DNA of 48,230 bases from contig JBJETR010000028.1 of assembly GCA_051883415.1 (NCBI GenBank), positions 1 to 48,230 of the forward strand, read 5' to 3'. Shown here in pieces: positions 32,208 to 40,169 of this stretch; the first letter of the stretch is position 1; each line of letters begins with the position of its first letter. The notes beneath the pieces are model-generated. The model made no database searches, was not told the DNA's origin, and saw only the letters and a list, made by a program, of their open reading frames with translations. The DNA is from HGM11368 sp051883415 (lineage in GTDB: Bacteria; Bacillota; Clostridia; Christensenellales; UBA3700). A program made the position numbers and the translations under genes.

Positions 32208-33472
32208 CAGTCACGTTTTTGAAGTCTTCTCAAAAAAGACGGACCTTTGAAACCGTTGTTATTGTTATTATCACCGCTATTCTCTTCTATAGGAGGGTTA
32301 GGGGCAATAGGTCTTGGCGGGATATAAGTAGGAGTCGGTGGCGTATAGGTATTGCTATCATAACCTAAAGGCTTAGGCACGTAACCTTCTTGAATAGGTT
32401 GCTCGATAGGAGCATTAGTTGGTCGTGGAGTTTGCTCACCGAAAAATCTTCTTTGGAACTCCTCGTTTGGCATAGAGGAATTTGGATTCTTGCGAACGTT
32501 TTGTTTGTCCATAGACTCCGACTCAAAGCCCGTAGCAATGAGAGTGACTTGAATTTTGTCACCCATATTCTCGTCAATGTCTGCACCGAAAATGACGTTA
32601 GCGTCCTCTCCTACGGCTACTTTTACTTGGTCGCACGCAGTGCTTACGTCTTTGAGCGTCATCTTTGTACCACCCTTGACGTTGACGATTATACCCGTTG
32701 CTCCTGCAATATTGGTATCAAGTATAGGACTCATCACCGCTTGTTTGACAGCGTTTACGGCTTTGTCCGGACCTTCGGCAACGCCTATACCCATATGAGC
32801 CATGCCCTTCATCTTCATGATAGAACGAACGTCTGCAAAGTCAAGATTGATGAGTGCAGGTTGAACGATTAGGTCGCTTATACCTTGAATTGCCTTACGC
32901 AAAACCTCGTCTGCCTCGATAAATGCGTCCAACATGTTTGTTTCTAGACTGAGTACTTCGAGTAGTTTTTCATTAGGTACGACAAGCAACGTATCAACGT
33001 AATTGCGTAGATTGTTGATACCTTCGATAGCATTCTTCATTCTGCGTGCATTCTCAAATCTAAACGGAGTCGTCACTACCGCTATGGTAAGAATACCCAT
33101 TTCGTTGGCAATGCTGGCGATTACGGGACAAGCACCCGTACCCGTACCACCGCCCATACCCGCAGTGATAAATAACATATCGACGCCTTCGAGTTCTTGT
33201 CTTATCAACTCTCTCGATTCGTCTGCAGCCTTTGCTCCAATCTTTGGATCGGCACCCGCTCCAAAGCCGTGTGTAAGTTTTTCGCCAATTTGAATAGTCT
33301 TTTTTGCGTTAGAAAGGCGAAGAATTTGCTTGTCAGTGTTGATTGACACAAATTCCGCACTTTGAATACCCGCAGCAATCATTCTGTTGACAGCGTTGTT
33401 ACCTCCGCCACCCACGCCAAACACCTTGATTTTGACGACAGAATTTTCGTAAGAATAAACAGAATCATCCAT
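32207..33472 (-). CDS. ftsZ: Cell division GTPase FtsZ
   Basis: Tubulin homologue that forms the Z ring. 421 residues from the ATG at 33472 with GGGAGG upstream; an in-frame extension to 33496 lies inside ftsA and overlaps that site. The GTP-binding tubulin signature GGGTGTGA is near residue 100. FRFENARRMKNA and the NLDFADVRSIM synergy loop are intact. The linker (about 315-400) is rich in Pro and Asn, and the conserved C-terminal peptide GPSFLRRLQKRD is the docking site for FtsA and other partners. It forms an operon with ftsA and ends in the terminator at 32145-32176. Confidence 0.97.
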   Translation of the reverse strand: MDDSVYSYENSVVKIKVFGVGGGGNNAVNRMIAAGIQSAEFVSINTDKQILRLSNAKKTIQIGEKLTHGFGAGADPKIGAKAADESRELIRQELEGVDMLFITAGMGGGTGTGACPVIASIANEMGILTIAVVTTPFRFENARRMKNAIEGINNLRNYVDTLLVVPNEKLLEVLSLETNMLDAFIEADEVLRKAIQGISDLIVQPALINLDFADVRSIMKMKGMAHMGIGVAEGPDKAVNAVKQAVMSPILDTNIAGATGIIVNVKGGTKMTLKDVSTACDQVKVAVGEDANVIFGADIDENMGDKIQVTLIATGFESESMDKQNVRKNPNSSMPNEEFQRRFFGEQTPRPTNAPIEQPIQEGYVPKPLGYDSNTYTPPTPTYIPPRPIAPNPPIEENSGDNNNNNGFKGPSFLRRLQKRD

Positions 33473-33488
33473 AAAACTAAACCTCCCT

Positions 33489-34631
33489 TCAACCAAAGAT
33501 TTTTTTCCAAATACTTTGGGAATTGTATATTTCCGACGCTACGTCTAGCATAGCGATAGTCGAAGAATATTTTGCTTGATTATATTGCGGTACGTCAGCC
33601 GTCAAAACCACGACTTGTCGCCCTATACATCTACTAAGATAGTCTATTGCACCTCTAATCGACGTAAGCGATCCTCCCGTAAGGTACAAAGGCGTGTCTT
33701 TATCGAGCGGTTTGTCCATCACCTGAAGTTGACCGGTTATCCAATCGGCAAAGGTCTTAAGCCTATTGTAGACAATTTCGTTGACGTCGCTAACACCAAA
33801 TGCCAGCGTTTCTCCACCCGACCTTATAGTATAGATACTGTTGTCGTCAGCGTCTTGATTGAGATTGATTTTGCCAAAAAAGTCATAAGCATCGTCAAAC
33901 TCTACCCCCATTGCGTAAGCAAGGTCGTCTGCAATATTACCGCCACCCACGCCTATCGACGATAGATAACTTAGCCCGTCGCCTTTGACGTAACCGAATG
34001 AAGCGTTGACAAAACCTACGTCTACCAAAACTGCCCCGTTGATACGCTCTTGTTGCGGGATAAGCTGGTTGGCAATTGCGTGCATTCCGCCCACGTAGTT
34101 GACTTTAGCAAAACCGCACACGCTCAAAATGCCGTCCATTTTGTCTATAAACTCTTGCAAACAATAGGTATAACTGAGGTTAGCTCTCAAACTCGTTGCT
34201 CGCTTGCCAATAGGCGACAGCGTGGACTGAGCGCCGTTGATAACGTAATCGTTGGCGGAAGAATTGATGACGACACTGCGACGATCGTTGTTGAAGATAT
34301 TGCCCTCTTGATGCATATGGTCGACAATCTGCCTTGTTATTGTTCTTTCTTTGGTAAAAACCGAATACGTCGAGTTATTTTCTACCCTCAAAAATTCGGT
34401 TGGCACGCCAACGAAAATCGTGTCGGACTTGCCGTCGTAGCCACTATTGACGATGACTTGTTTGACGTCGTCGACCAATCTATCGGGTTCGACAAATTGT
34501 TTGGCATAATAACCGCTATATCTCAGGTCGGCAAAATTTTTGATAATAAACACTCCGCCGGAAGTCTTATAACCTACTGCGAAGGTAAGTTTACCCGAAC
34601 CTATGTCCAATACGACCACGTTTCTATCCAT
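33489..34631 (-). CDS. ftsA: Cell division protein FtsA (actin-like membrane tether)
   Basis: 380 residues. The actin-fold phosphate loop VVLDIGSGKLTFAVG is at the N-terminus. A second ATP-binding segment is AVLVDVGFVNASFGYV near residue 208, and a third LYLTGGSLTSIRGAI near 320. The C-terminus ends SIWKKIFG, the amphipathic membrane-targeting helix of FtsA. The sequence is divergent, but its place directly upstream of ftsZ with a 16-base gap supports the call. The ATG has no ribosome binding site and begins six bases after a perfect -10 box, predicting a leaderless ftsA-ftsZ mRNA. Confidence 0.9.
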   Translation of the reverse strand: MDRNVVVLDIGSGKLTFAVGYKTSGGVFIIKNFADLRYSGYYAKQFVEPDRLVDDVKQVIVNSGYDGKSDTIFVGVPTEFLRVENNSTYSVFTKERTITRQIVDHMHQEGNIFNNDRRSVVINSSANDYVINGAQSTLSPIGKRATSLRANLSYTYCLQEFIDKMDGILSVCGFAKVNYVGGMHAIANQLIPQQERINGAVLVDVGFVNASFGYVKGDGLSYLSSIGVGGGNIADDLAYAMGVEFDDAYDFFGKINLNQDADDNSIYTIRSGGETLAFGVSDVNEIVYNRLKTFADWITGQLQVMDKPLDKDTPLYLTGGSLTSIRGAIDYLSRCIGRQVVVLTADVPQYNQAKYSSTIAMLDVASEIYNSQSIWKKIFG

Positions 34632-34637
34632 AAAAGC

Positions 34638-34666
34638 ATTATATATTATAAAAAAATATTAGTCAA
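34638..34666 (-). promoter_or_regulatory. SigA-type promoter of ftsA-ftsZ, predicted leaderless
   Basis: Minus strand: TTGACT (34661-34666), 17-bp spacer, perfect TATAAT (34638-34643), then GCTTTT and the ATG at 34631. Same -35 sequence, spacer and -10-to-ATG distance as the rarA promoter. Confidence 0.75.
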
Positions 34667-34685
34667 GATATTATAAAAAAATATT
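34643..34685. repeat. 18-bp direct repeat in the ftsQ-ftsA gap
   Basis: ATATTATAAAAAAATATT occurs at 34643-34660 and 34668-34685, perfectly, with a 25-base period. One copy is the spacer of the ftsA promoter; the other is the T-tract and stem base of the ftsQ terminator. Confidence 0.85.
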
Positions 34686-34717
34686 GGATTGTCTAGGCTT
34701 TTAGCTATACAATCCAA
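34674..34717 (-). terminator. Intrinsic terminator after ftsQ
   Basis: Stem TTGGATTGT / ACAATCCAA (34684-34692 with 34709-34717), 16-base loop, followed on the minus strand by TATTTTTTT. It separates murA-ftsQ from ftsA-ftsZ. Confidence 0.75.
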
Positions 34718-34736
34718 AATACGTAATGCGTTATGC

Positions 34737-35465
34737 TCACAAATTGCTTGCGTACCTAAAACCGCTATCGGAGAGGTATATATATCCCGACGACTTTTGA
34801 GCGTCACTAGTCGCATTGAGATAAAAATTGTAGCATTGCTTGAGTATCGTGCCGATATTGTCGCTGGCGTTGAGTCTAAAAATCACACCCTTATTGGTGG
34901 TCAAGTCTACGTAGGTTGTACCCACTTGCATACTAGTAAAAAACGCACCGAACCTAGCTCCGACGAACGACACTTCTTCCGCTGCCCTAATCATGGCAAT
35001 CAATTTGTCATTGTCCAAAAACCCTCCGACAGCAACGTCAGACAGGTCTATTCCGCTAGCCACGCACAAAAACTCTCCGTCGATTTCGTCGGTATTTTTG
35101 ATACGCTTGAGGTCTCTGTCAAGCACGGCGTATCCTCCCTCGGTAGCCACCGCAAATATACCCGTACGCCCCGTCATATTGATAACCACCTTGTTGGGAG
35201 CCTTTCGCTCTATCACGACTACTTTGAGGGTAGGATTTTTGCTCTCGATATATTCGCATGCTTTGTCTTCGCTGAGGGCAAAGATTGAAGAATATTTAGC
35301 AATTTGGCTATCGTTGACGATAGAAGCCTTTTGCTCGTCTGTCAAAGTCAAATCGGAAGTCGTCTCTACTTGCACGTCACCGACAATAAAAATTACGCAA
35401 GACAAAACAACCAGCAGTACCACGACTGCAAGCGAGATAAAAATAATCGTCAATCTTTTGTTCAT
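34737..35465 (-). CDS. ftsQ: Cell division protein FtsQ/DivIB
   Basis: 242 residues, bitopic. A short cytoplasmic start (MNKR), one membrane helix (about 5-29, LTIIFISLAVVVLLVVL), then a POTRA-like domain (about 35-100) with KNPTLKVVVIERKAPNKVVI, which matches the FtsQ pattern (P..V...R..P..v.i), and a C-terminal beta domain. It scaffolds FtsL and the septal synthase at the division site. AGAGGT precedes the ATG, nine bases after the murA stop. The sequence is divergent, so the call rests on topology, the POTRA motif and cluster position. Confidence 0.87.
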   Translation of the reverse strand: MNKRLTIIFISLAVVVLLVVLSCVIFIVGDVQVETTSDLTLTDEQKASIVNDSQIAKYSSIFALSEDKACEYIESKNPTLKVVVIERKAPNKVVINMTGRTGIFAVATEGGYAVLDRDLKRIKNTDEIDGEFLCVASGIDLSDVAVGGFLDNDKLIAMIRAAEEVSFVGARFGAFFTSMQVGTTYVDLTTNKGVIFRLNASDNIGTILKQCYNFYLNATSDAQKSSGYIYLSDSGFRYASNL

Positions 35466-35474
35466 TTTGTACCT

Positions 35475-36725
35475 CTAAATCCGCTTTATGTCGGCACCCA
35501 AACTTGTAAGAATGGTTGCCATATCTTCGTATCCTCTGTCTATATGATAGATATCTTCTACTATAGTAGTGCCGCTAGCGACTAACCCTGCAAGCACCAA
35601 TGCCGCTCCGCCTCTCAGGTCACAAGCTCTGACGGTTGCACCGTGGAGTCTATCGACTCCGTCAACGACGGCTCGATTGCCTTGGATATCTACCTGCGCA
35701 CCCATAAGTCTAAGTTGACTTGCCACCTTGAATCTATCTTCAAATAGATTCTCTACAATCACACCTCTACCGCTACCGATAGTCATCATAGCTAGATACT
35801 GCGACTGCAAATCGGTAGGAAAATCGGGATAATAGCCCGTTGATATCGAAGGTAGATTGCATAACGAAGTATTGCTTTGCAAGGTTATTTTATCATCTTT
35901 GCAGGTAATATTGCAAGTGTTATTGGCAAGTTTTGACGTCAATGACTCCAAATGTTGCACTCTCACGTTGTCTAGCGTTATCTTGCCTTTACACATAGCC
36001 GCAGCAATGAGGTACGTTCCCGCAACTATTCTATCGGGCAAAACCGTATAGTCTACGCCGTGCAAACGCTCTACGCCCTCTATCACCGCTCTGCCGTCTT
36101 CTACTCCGCTCACCTTTGCGCCCATAGCCACAAGCATATTTTGCAGGTCAACGATCTCGGGTTCTTTGGCGCAGTTGTCTATGATTGTCTTGCCGTGCAA
36201 AAAGACGCTTGCCATTATGAGGTTTTCCGTTGCGCCAACACTAGGAATTTTGAGCTTTACGTATCCGCTGTGAGCGTGAGTAGCGTCACATTCCAAAACT
36301 TCTTGCCTTTCAACTATCTCAACGCCTAGTTTCCTAAGCCCGTCTATATGTATATCGATAGGTCTGAGACCAATATTACAGCCTCCGGGATATGCTATTT
36401 TTGCTCTCTTGCATCTACTTAGCATTGCACCGAGCAAGAAGACCGACGACCTTATCTTTTTTGCCGTGTTATTCTCAATCTCGGCACTATCGAGAGTGCT
36501 ACTGTCTATCGTTATGGTTCCTTTATCAAATACGCACTTACAACCTAGTCCGCCGAGGATAGACAACATATTGGCAATATCACTGATGTCGGGGCAATCT
36601 CTCAAAATCACAACGTCTTGTGTAAGAATACTTGCGGACAACAAAGCAAGTGCGCTATTTTTGGCGCCCTTAATTCTTATACTGCCTTCTAGCATATTGC
36701 CACCACATATCACATAACGAGCCAT
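35475..36725 (-). CDS. murA: UDP-N-acetylglucosamine 1-carboxyvinyltransferase
   Basis: First committed step of peptidoglycan synthesis: transfers enolpyruvate from PEP to UDP-GlcNAc. 416 residues, the normal size. The N-terminus has IRIKGAKNSALALL with the catalytic lysine. The PEP-binding loop YPGGCNIGLRPIDIHI near residue 113 keeps the reactive cysteine that fosfomycin targets. GYYPDFPTDLQSQ and ENLFEDRFK are further family motifs. AGGTG precedes the ATG. It follows ftsW by 12 bases, in the position where murG would normally lie between them. Confidence 0.97.
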   Translation of the reverse strand: MARYVICGGNMLEGSIRIKGAKNSALALLSASILTQDVVILRDCPDISDIANMLSILGGLGCKCVFDKGTITIDSSTLDSAEIENNTAKKIRSSVFLLGAMLSRCKRAKIAYPGGCNIGLRPIDIHIDGLRKLGVEIVERQEVLECDATHAHSGYVKLKIPSVGATENLIMASVFLHGKTIIDNCAKEPEIVDLQNMLVAMGAKVSGVEDGRAVIEGVERLHGVDYTVLPDRIVAGTYLIAAAMCKGKITLDNVRVQHLESLTSKLANNTCNITCKDDKITLQSNTSLCNLPSISTGYYPDFPTDLQSQYLAMMTIGSGRGVIVENLFEDRFKVASQLRLMGAQVDIQGNRAVVDGVDRLHGATVRACDLRGGAALVLAGLVASGTTIVEDIYHIDRGYEDMATILTSLGADIKRI

Positions 36726-36737
36726 ATCACCTCAAAA

Positions 36738-37877
36738 CTAGTATATCTTATGAGAAAAAACGCTCTCTTGTGATTGTCTTGACACTCCGAGCAAAAGTCC
36801 AACGGCACAACTAAACACCACGAGCGAACTTCCACCGTAGCTGACAAAAGGTAATGGAAGTCCCGTAGGCGGAATAGCACCCGTCACTACCGCAATATTT
36901 AACAAGGTTTGTACTGCAATTATAACGGTAATAGCCAATGCCAGATAAGTTTGAAAACGTGTCGTAGCGTTGATAGCAATTCTTATACCGCAAACAATGA
37001 TAACGCAATATACGCACATAACGGCAACGCCGCCTACCCAACCCAACTCTTCGCATATAATCGAGAATATAAAGTCGCTCTCGGCAAAAGGCAAAAACAA
37101 ATACTTTTGTCTACTGTTGAATAATCCCACGCCGAACAAACCTCCGTTGCCAAGCGCATAATACGACTGTATAAGCTGATAGCCCTCACCGAGTGGCGAA
37201 GCCCATGGATCAAGAAAAGCCGTCAGTCTTTTTAGTCGATAGGGTTCTATCATTATCAAAAGCACTACTACTGCGACTAGAGGCAGAGCCAATATCGCAA
37301 AATGTTTGAATTTAGCCCCGCCCACGAACAATATAATCAGGCAAGACAGCCCCACGCACATAGTGATTGACATATTGGGTTCTAGCATTATCAACACGCA
37401 TGTTACGCCCATTGCCAACAAACTTACGAGCATGTTTTTGAAGCTGACAGCACTCTTTTTAGACACTTGAGAGGCAATAAAAATAGCTACCGCGAATTTA
37501 GCAATCTCCGACGGTTGAAAGGTGGTGAAACCGAGATTTATCCAACGAGTCGCGCCGTATTTTTCCACGCCGAGCCCGGGAATAAATACCAGCCCCAGCA
37601 TAACCATACCAAAGATTAGCAAAACCCAACTGTATTTGTCTAATTTTTGCAAATTTATCTTGGTTGCAACTATCATAGCCACTACTGCCACCACCAAAGC
37701 AAGAGCTTGCTTTTTGACAAAATAAAATGCGTCACCCGTGTCCCTTGTTGCAACGTAACTACCTGCACTATATTGCATCAACAACCCAAGCAATGCAAGA
37801 AACAAGGTGCTAATTATCAGTATGACGTCAACTGTTTTTGTCCTTTTCGGATAATAATTCCTTAAAAATTCTGTCAA
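36738..37877 (-). CDS. ftsW: SEDS-family peptidoglycan glycosyltransferase FtsW
   Basis: Septal glycan polymerase working with the class B PBP. 379 residues from a TTG at 37877, which has AAAGGGG eight bases upstream; an ATG at 37898 and longer readings lack a ribosome binding site and overlap murD further. About ten membrane helices. SEDS motifs: ATRWINLGFTTFQPSEIAKFA, the YQLIQSYYALGNGGLFGVGL loop, FLPFAESDFIFSIICEELG with the catalytic aspartate, and TGLPLPFVSYGGSSL. The start region overlaps the murD end by 50 bases. Confidence 0.93.
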   Translation of the reverse strand: MTEFLRNYYPKRTKTVDVILIISTLFLALLGLLMQYSAGSYVATRDTGDAFYFVKKQALALVVAVVAMIVATKINLQKLDKYSWVLLIFGMVMLGLVFIPGLGVEKYGATRWINLGFTTFQPSEIAKFAVAIFIASQVSKKSAVSFKNMLVSLLAMGVTCVLIMLEPNMSITMCVGLSCLIILFVGGAKFKHFAILALPLVAVVVLLIMIEPYRLKRLTAFLDPWASPLGEGYQLIQSYYALGNGGLFGVGLFNSRQKYLFLPFAESDFIFSIICEELGWVGGVAVMCVYCVIIVCGIRIAINATTRFQTYLALAITVIIAVQTLLNIAVVTGAIPPTGLPLPFVSYGGSSLVVFSCAVGLLLGVSRQSQESVFSHKIY

Positions 37878-39153
37878 AATGTTCACCCCTTTCTTCATAT
37901 CCGCTATATCTGTCAAAACTTGACGTTGTAGGCGAAAACAAAACGTTGTCCATACCCGACTCAAGGGCAAGCAAAGTCGCCCTTTTGAGTTGGTTGCACC
38001 TAACAAAATGATATGAGTGAACGAGTGGCAAAAATTCCATTATTCTGTCACAATTATCTCCGCATGCCGCAATGAAGCCCACGTTTTGGGGCAAAGCGTC
38101 AAAAAACGGCTGATAACTTATCCCTTTGTCGTAACCGCCGATAATCAGCGCAACGCTGCCTTTGACGGCTTTGCAGGCGTTGATTGTGCTGTCAAAATTG
38201 GTGGCTTTGGAGTCGTTGAAAAACTTTACGTTGTTGATTTGTCCTATGTATTGACGTCTATACTTAGGCATCTCGAAGGTAGATATTGCCTTGACGATTG
38301 TTTCGTCGTCGATATTCATCAATTTGGCAACCGTTATCGCCGCCAGAACGTTGGACAAATTGTAGTCGGACTCCACCCTGGTATCCGCCACCGAACAAAC
38401 TCTATGCTTTTCTTGGTCAAAAAAGTATATTTCGCCGTCGGCAACGTAGACGCCTTTTACTCTATGTCTGAGAGAATAATAGTATAATTGTCCTCTAACC
38501 GTGTCGCCCATATTGCGAGTAACGTCGCAATCGTAGTTGAGAATTGCATAGTCAGAATGTGTTTGATTGCAAAAGATTCGTTGTTTCATAGCCGTATATA
38601 TAGCCATGGTCTTGTGCCTTTGCAGATGGTCGGGCGTGACGTTAAGACATAGCGCAAAGCGAGGTCTAAAGCTTTTGACGCTCTCCAATTGAAAGCTGGA
38701 CACTTCCAAAACCAACACCTTGTCTTGTCCGTTGTCGTCTGCCATTTCGCTAGCAAAACTCTCGCCTATATTGCCTAGTGCCTTACTTTCTATGCCTGCA
38801 AAATTGAGAATACGATTTATGAGCAACGTCGTGGTCGTCTTGCCGTTGGTGCCCGTCACCGCAATTACGTCTCCCTTACAATGCCTATAACCTAGTTCTA
38901 TCTCACCTATGATTTCTATTCCGCACTTTTCGGCGTATTCTACTATCGAGTGATTTCTACTCACCCCCGGAGAGATTACGACTAGGTCTTTGTCTTGGAC
39001 GACGTCCCAACTGTCCTTGCCCGCAAGATTGACGAATTCACCCGTTCGTTCGACGCTTTCGTCAAAAAAATAAACCTCATATCCAAGGTTTATCAGAAGT
39101 TTTGCACTTCCCTTTCCGCTTGTTCCATAACCTAAAATCAATGCTTTTTTCAT
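37828..39153 (-). CDS. murD: UDP-N-acetylmuramoyl-L-alanine:D-glutamate ligase
   Basis: Adds D-glutamate to UDP-MurNAc-L-Ala. 441 residues. The N-terminal Rossmann domain starts ALILGYGTSGKGSAKLL. The ATP loop is VTGTNGKTTTTLL near residue 100. EVSSFQLES, LNVTPDHLQRH and FNDSKATN are Mur-ligase signatures with metal and substrate ligands. The start has GGGG upstream and follows mraY by two bases. Confidence 0.97.
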   Translation of the reverse strand: MKKALILGYGTSGKGSAKLLINLGYEVYFFDESVERTGEFVNLAGKDSWDVVQDKDLVVISPGVSRNHSIVEYAEKCGIEIIGEIELGYRHCKGDVIAVTGTNGKTTTTLLINRILNFAGIESKALGNIGESFASEMADDNGQDKVLVLEVSSFQLESVKSFRPRFALCLNVTPDHLQRHKTMAIYTAMKQRIFCNQTHSDYAILNYDCDVTRNMGDTVRGQLYYYSLRHRVKGVYVADGEIYFFDQEKHRVCSVADTRVESDYNLSNVLAAITVAKLMNIDDETIVKAISTFEMPKYRRQYIGQINNVKFFNDSKATNFDSTINACKAVKGSVALIIGGYDKGISYQPFFDALPQNVGFIAACGDNCDRIMEFLPLVHSYHFVRCNQLKRATLLALESGMDNVLFSPTTSSFDRYSGYEERGEHFDRIFKELLSEKDKNS

Positions 39154-39155
39154 AT

Positions 39156-40169
39156 CTACCCCATATAACTAATCGTTGCAACTATGCAAGCGATGATTGT
39201 AATCGTGGTATAATAAGTGACAATTTTACTTTCCTTGACGCCTTTGTACTCTAAGTGATGATGAAAAGGCGCCATAAGCAACACCCTTTTCCCCGTCGCT
39301 TTGAATGCAATAACTTGCACTATTACTGATATGCAAGATACGGCGAAAGTTATGCCGACTAATGCCAAAATTAACGGATTTTTGCTCATAAGTCCCAGAC
39401 AAGCAAGTCCTCCGCCCAATGCAAGCGAGCCCGTATCTCCCATAAAGATTTTGGCAGGGTGAGCGTTGAGCCACAAAAAGCCAAGCAATCCGCCTACCAT
39501 TGCAGCCGCAAAATAACTAAGTGACGTATATACCCTCGCTTCTCCGCTTAAGCCGCTAGCCACGCAATTTGCCAAAGAGATAAGGCAAACAGTCAGCCAA
39601 AATGCATAGACCGTCAATGAAGTTTTCCCCGCAAGTCCGTCAAGTCCGTCGGTGAGATTGACAGCATTAGTCATTGCAACGAATACCAATACGGCAAAAG
39701 GCACGTACAATTTGCCTAAATCCCACTCAATACCCAAATACGGCAATTCGACTGACGAGCCTATGTCTTGCGACCGATAACAATACAAAGCGACTATAAC
39801 GGCTATACCAAGTTGACCTATCACTTTTTGATAGGCTTTGAGCCCCATATTGTCCTTGTTCCATACCTTGATGAAGTCATCCAAAAAACCAAGCAATCCA
39901 TATCCTAGAGTGGCAACAACCGCCACCGCGCCTACGCTATGTCCCGTGCCGTCAAATATAAAGTACGTGATAGCCATAGCAAGTAAAAAAATTATTCCGC
40001 CCATGGTAGGAGTGCCGGCTTTGCCCGAATGCTTGTCCACGTATTTTAGTATCGACTGCCTCGCTTTGAGTTTTTGAGTAATAGCAAGCACCAAGGGGTT
40101 GAGAAGCATCGCCAACACCCAAGCAGTAATCAATGCTATTGTAATTTTGAAATAACTATTTGATAGCAA
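39156..40169 (-). CDS. mraY: Phospho-MurNAc-pentapeptide transferase
   Basis: Attaches the muropeptide to undecaprenyl phosphate (product of the uppS route), giving lipid I. 337 residues, about ten membrane helices. Hallmarks: GTPTMGGIIF, GFLDDFIKVWNKDNMGL with the DDF aspartates, NAVNLTDGLDGLAG, FMGDTGSLALGG and PFHHHLEYKG. The start is a TTG at 40169 with GGTGAGG about ten bases upstream; the first ATG (residue 21) would remove half of the first helix. It overlaps the murE end by 14 bases, leaving no room for the murF usually found here. Confidence 0.95.
   Translation of the reverse strand: MLSNSYFKITIALITAWVLAMLLNPLVLAITQKLKARQSILKYVDKHSGKAGTPTMGGIIFLLAMAITYFIFDGTGHSVGAVAVVATLGYGLLGFLDDFIKVWNKDNMGLKAYQKVIGQLGIAVIVALYCYRSQDIGSSVELPYLGIEWDLGKLYVPFAVLVFVAMTNAVNLTDGLDGLAGKTSLTVYAFWLTVCLISLANCVASGLSGEARVYTSLSYFAAAMVGGLLGFLWLNAHPAKIFMGDTGSLALGGGLACLGLMSKNPLILALVGITFAVSCISVIVQVIAFKATGKRVLLMAPFHHHLEYKGVKESKIVTYYTTITIIACIVATISYMG

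Noticed and set aside
34689..35288. A 199-codon plus-strand frame over ftsQ
   Set aside because: Antisense to ftsQ, starts in the ftsQ terminator region, and shows no recognisable domain.
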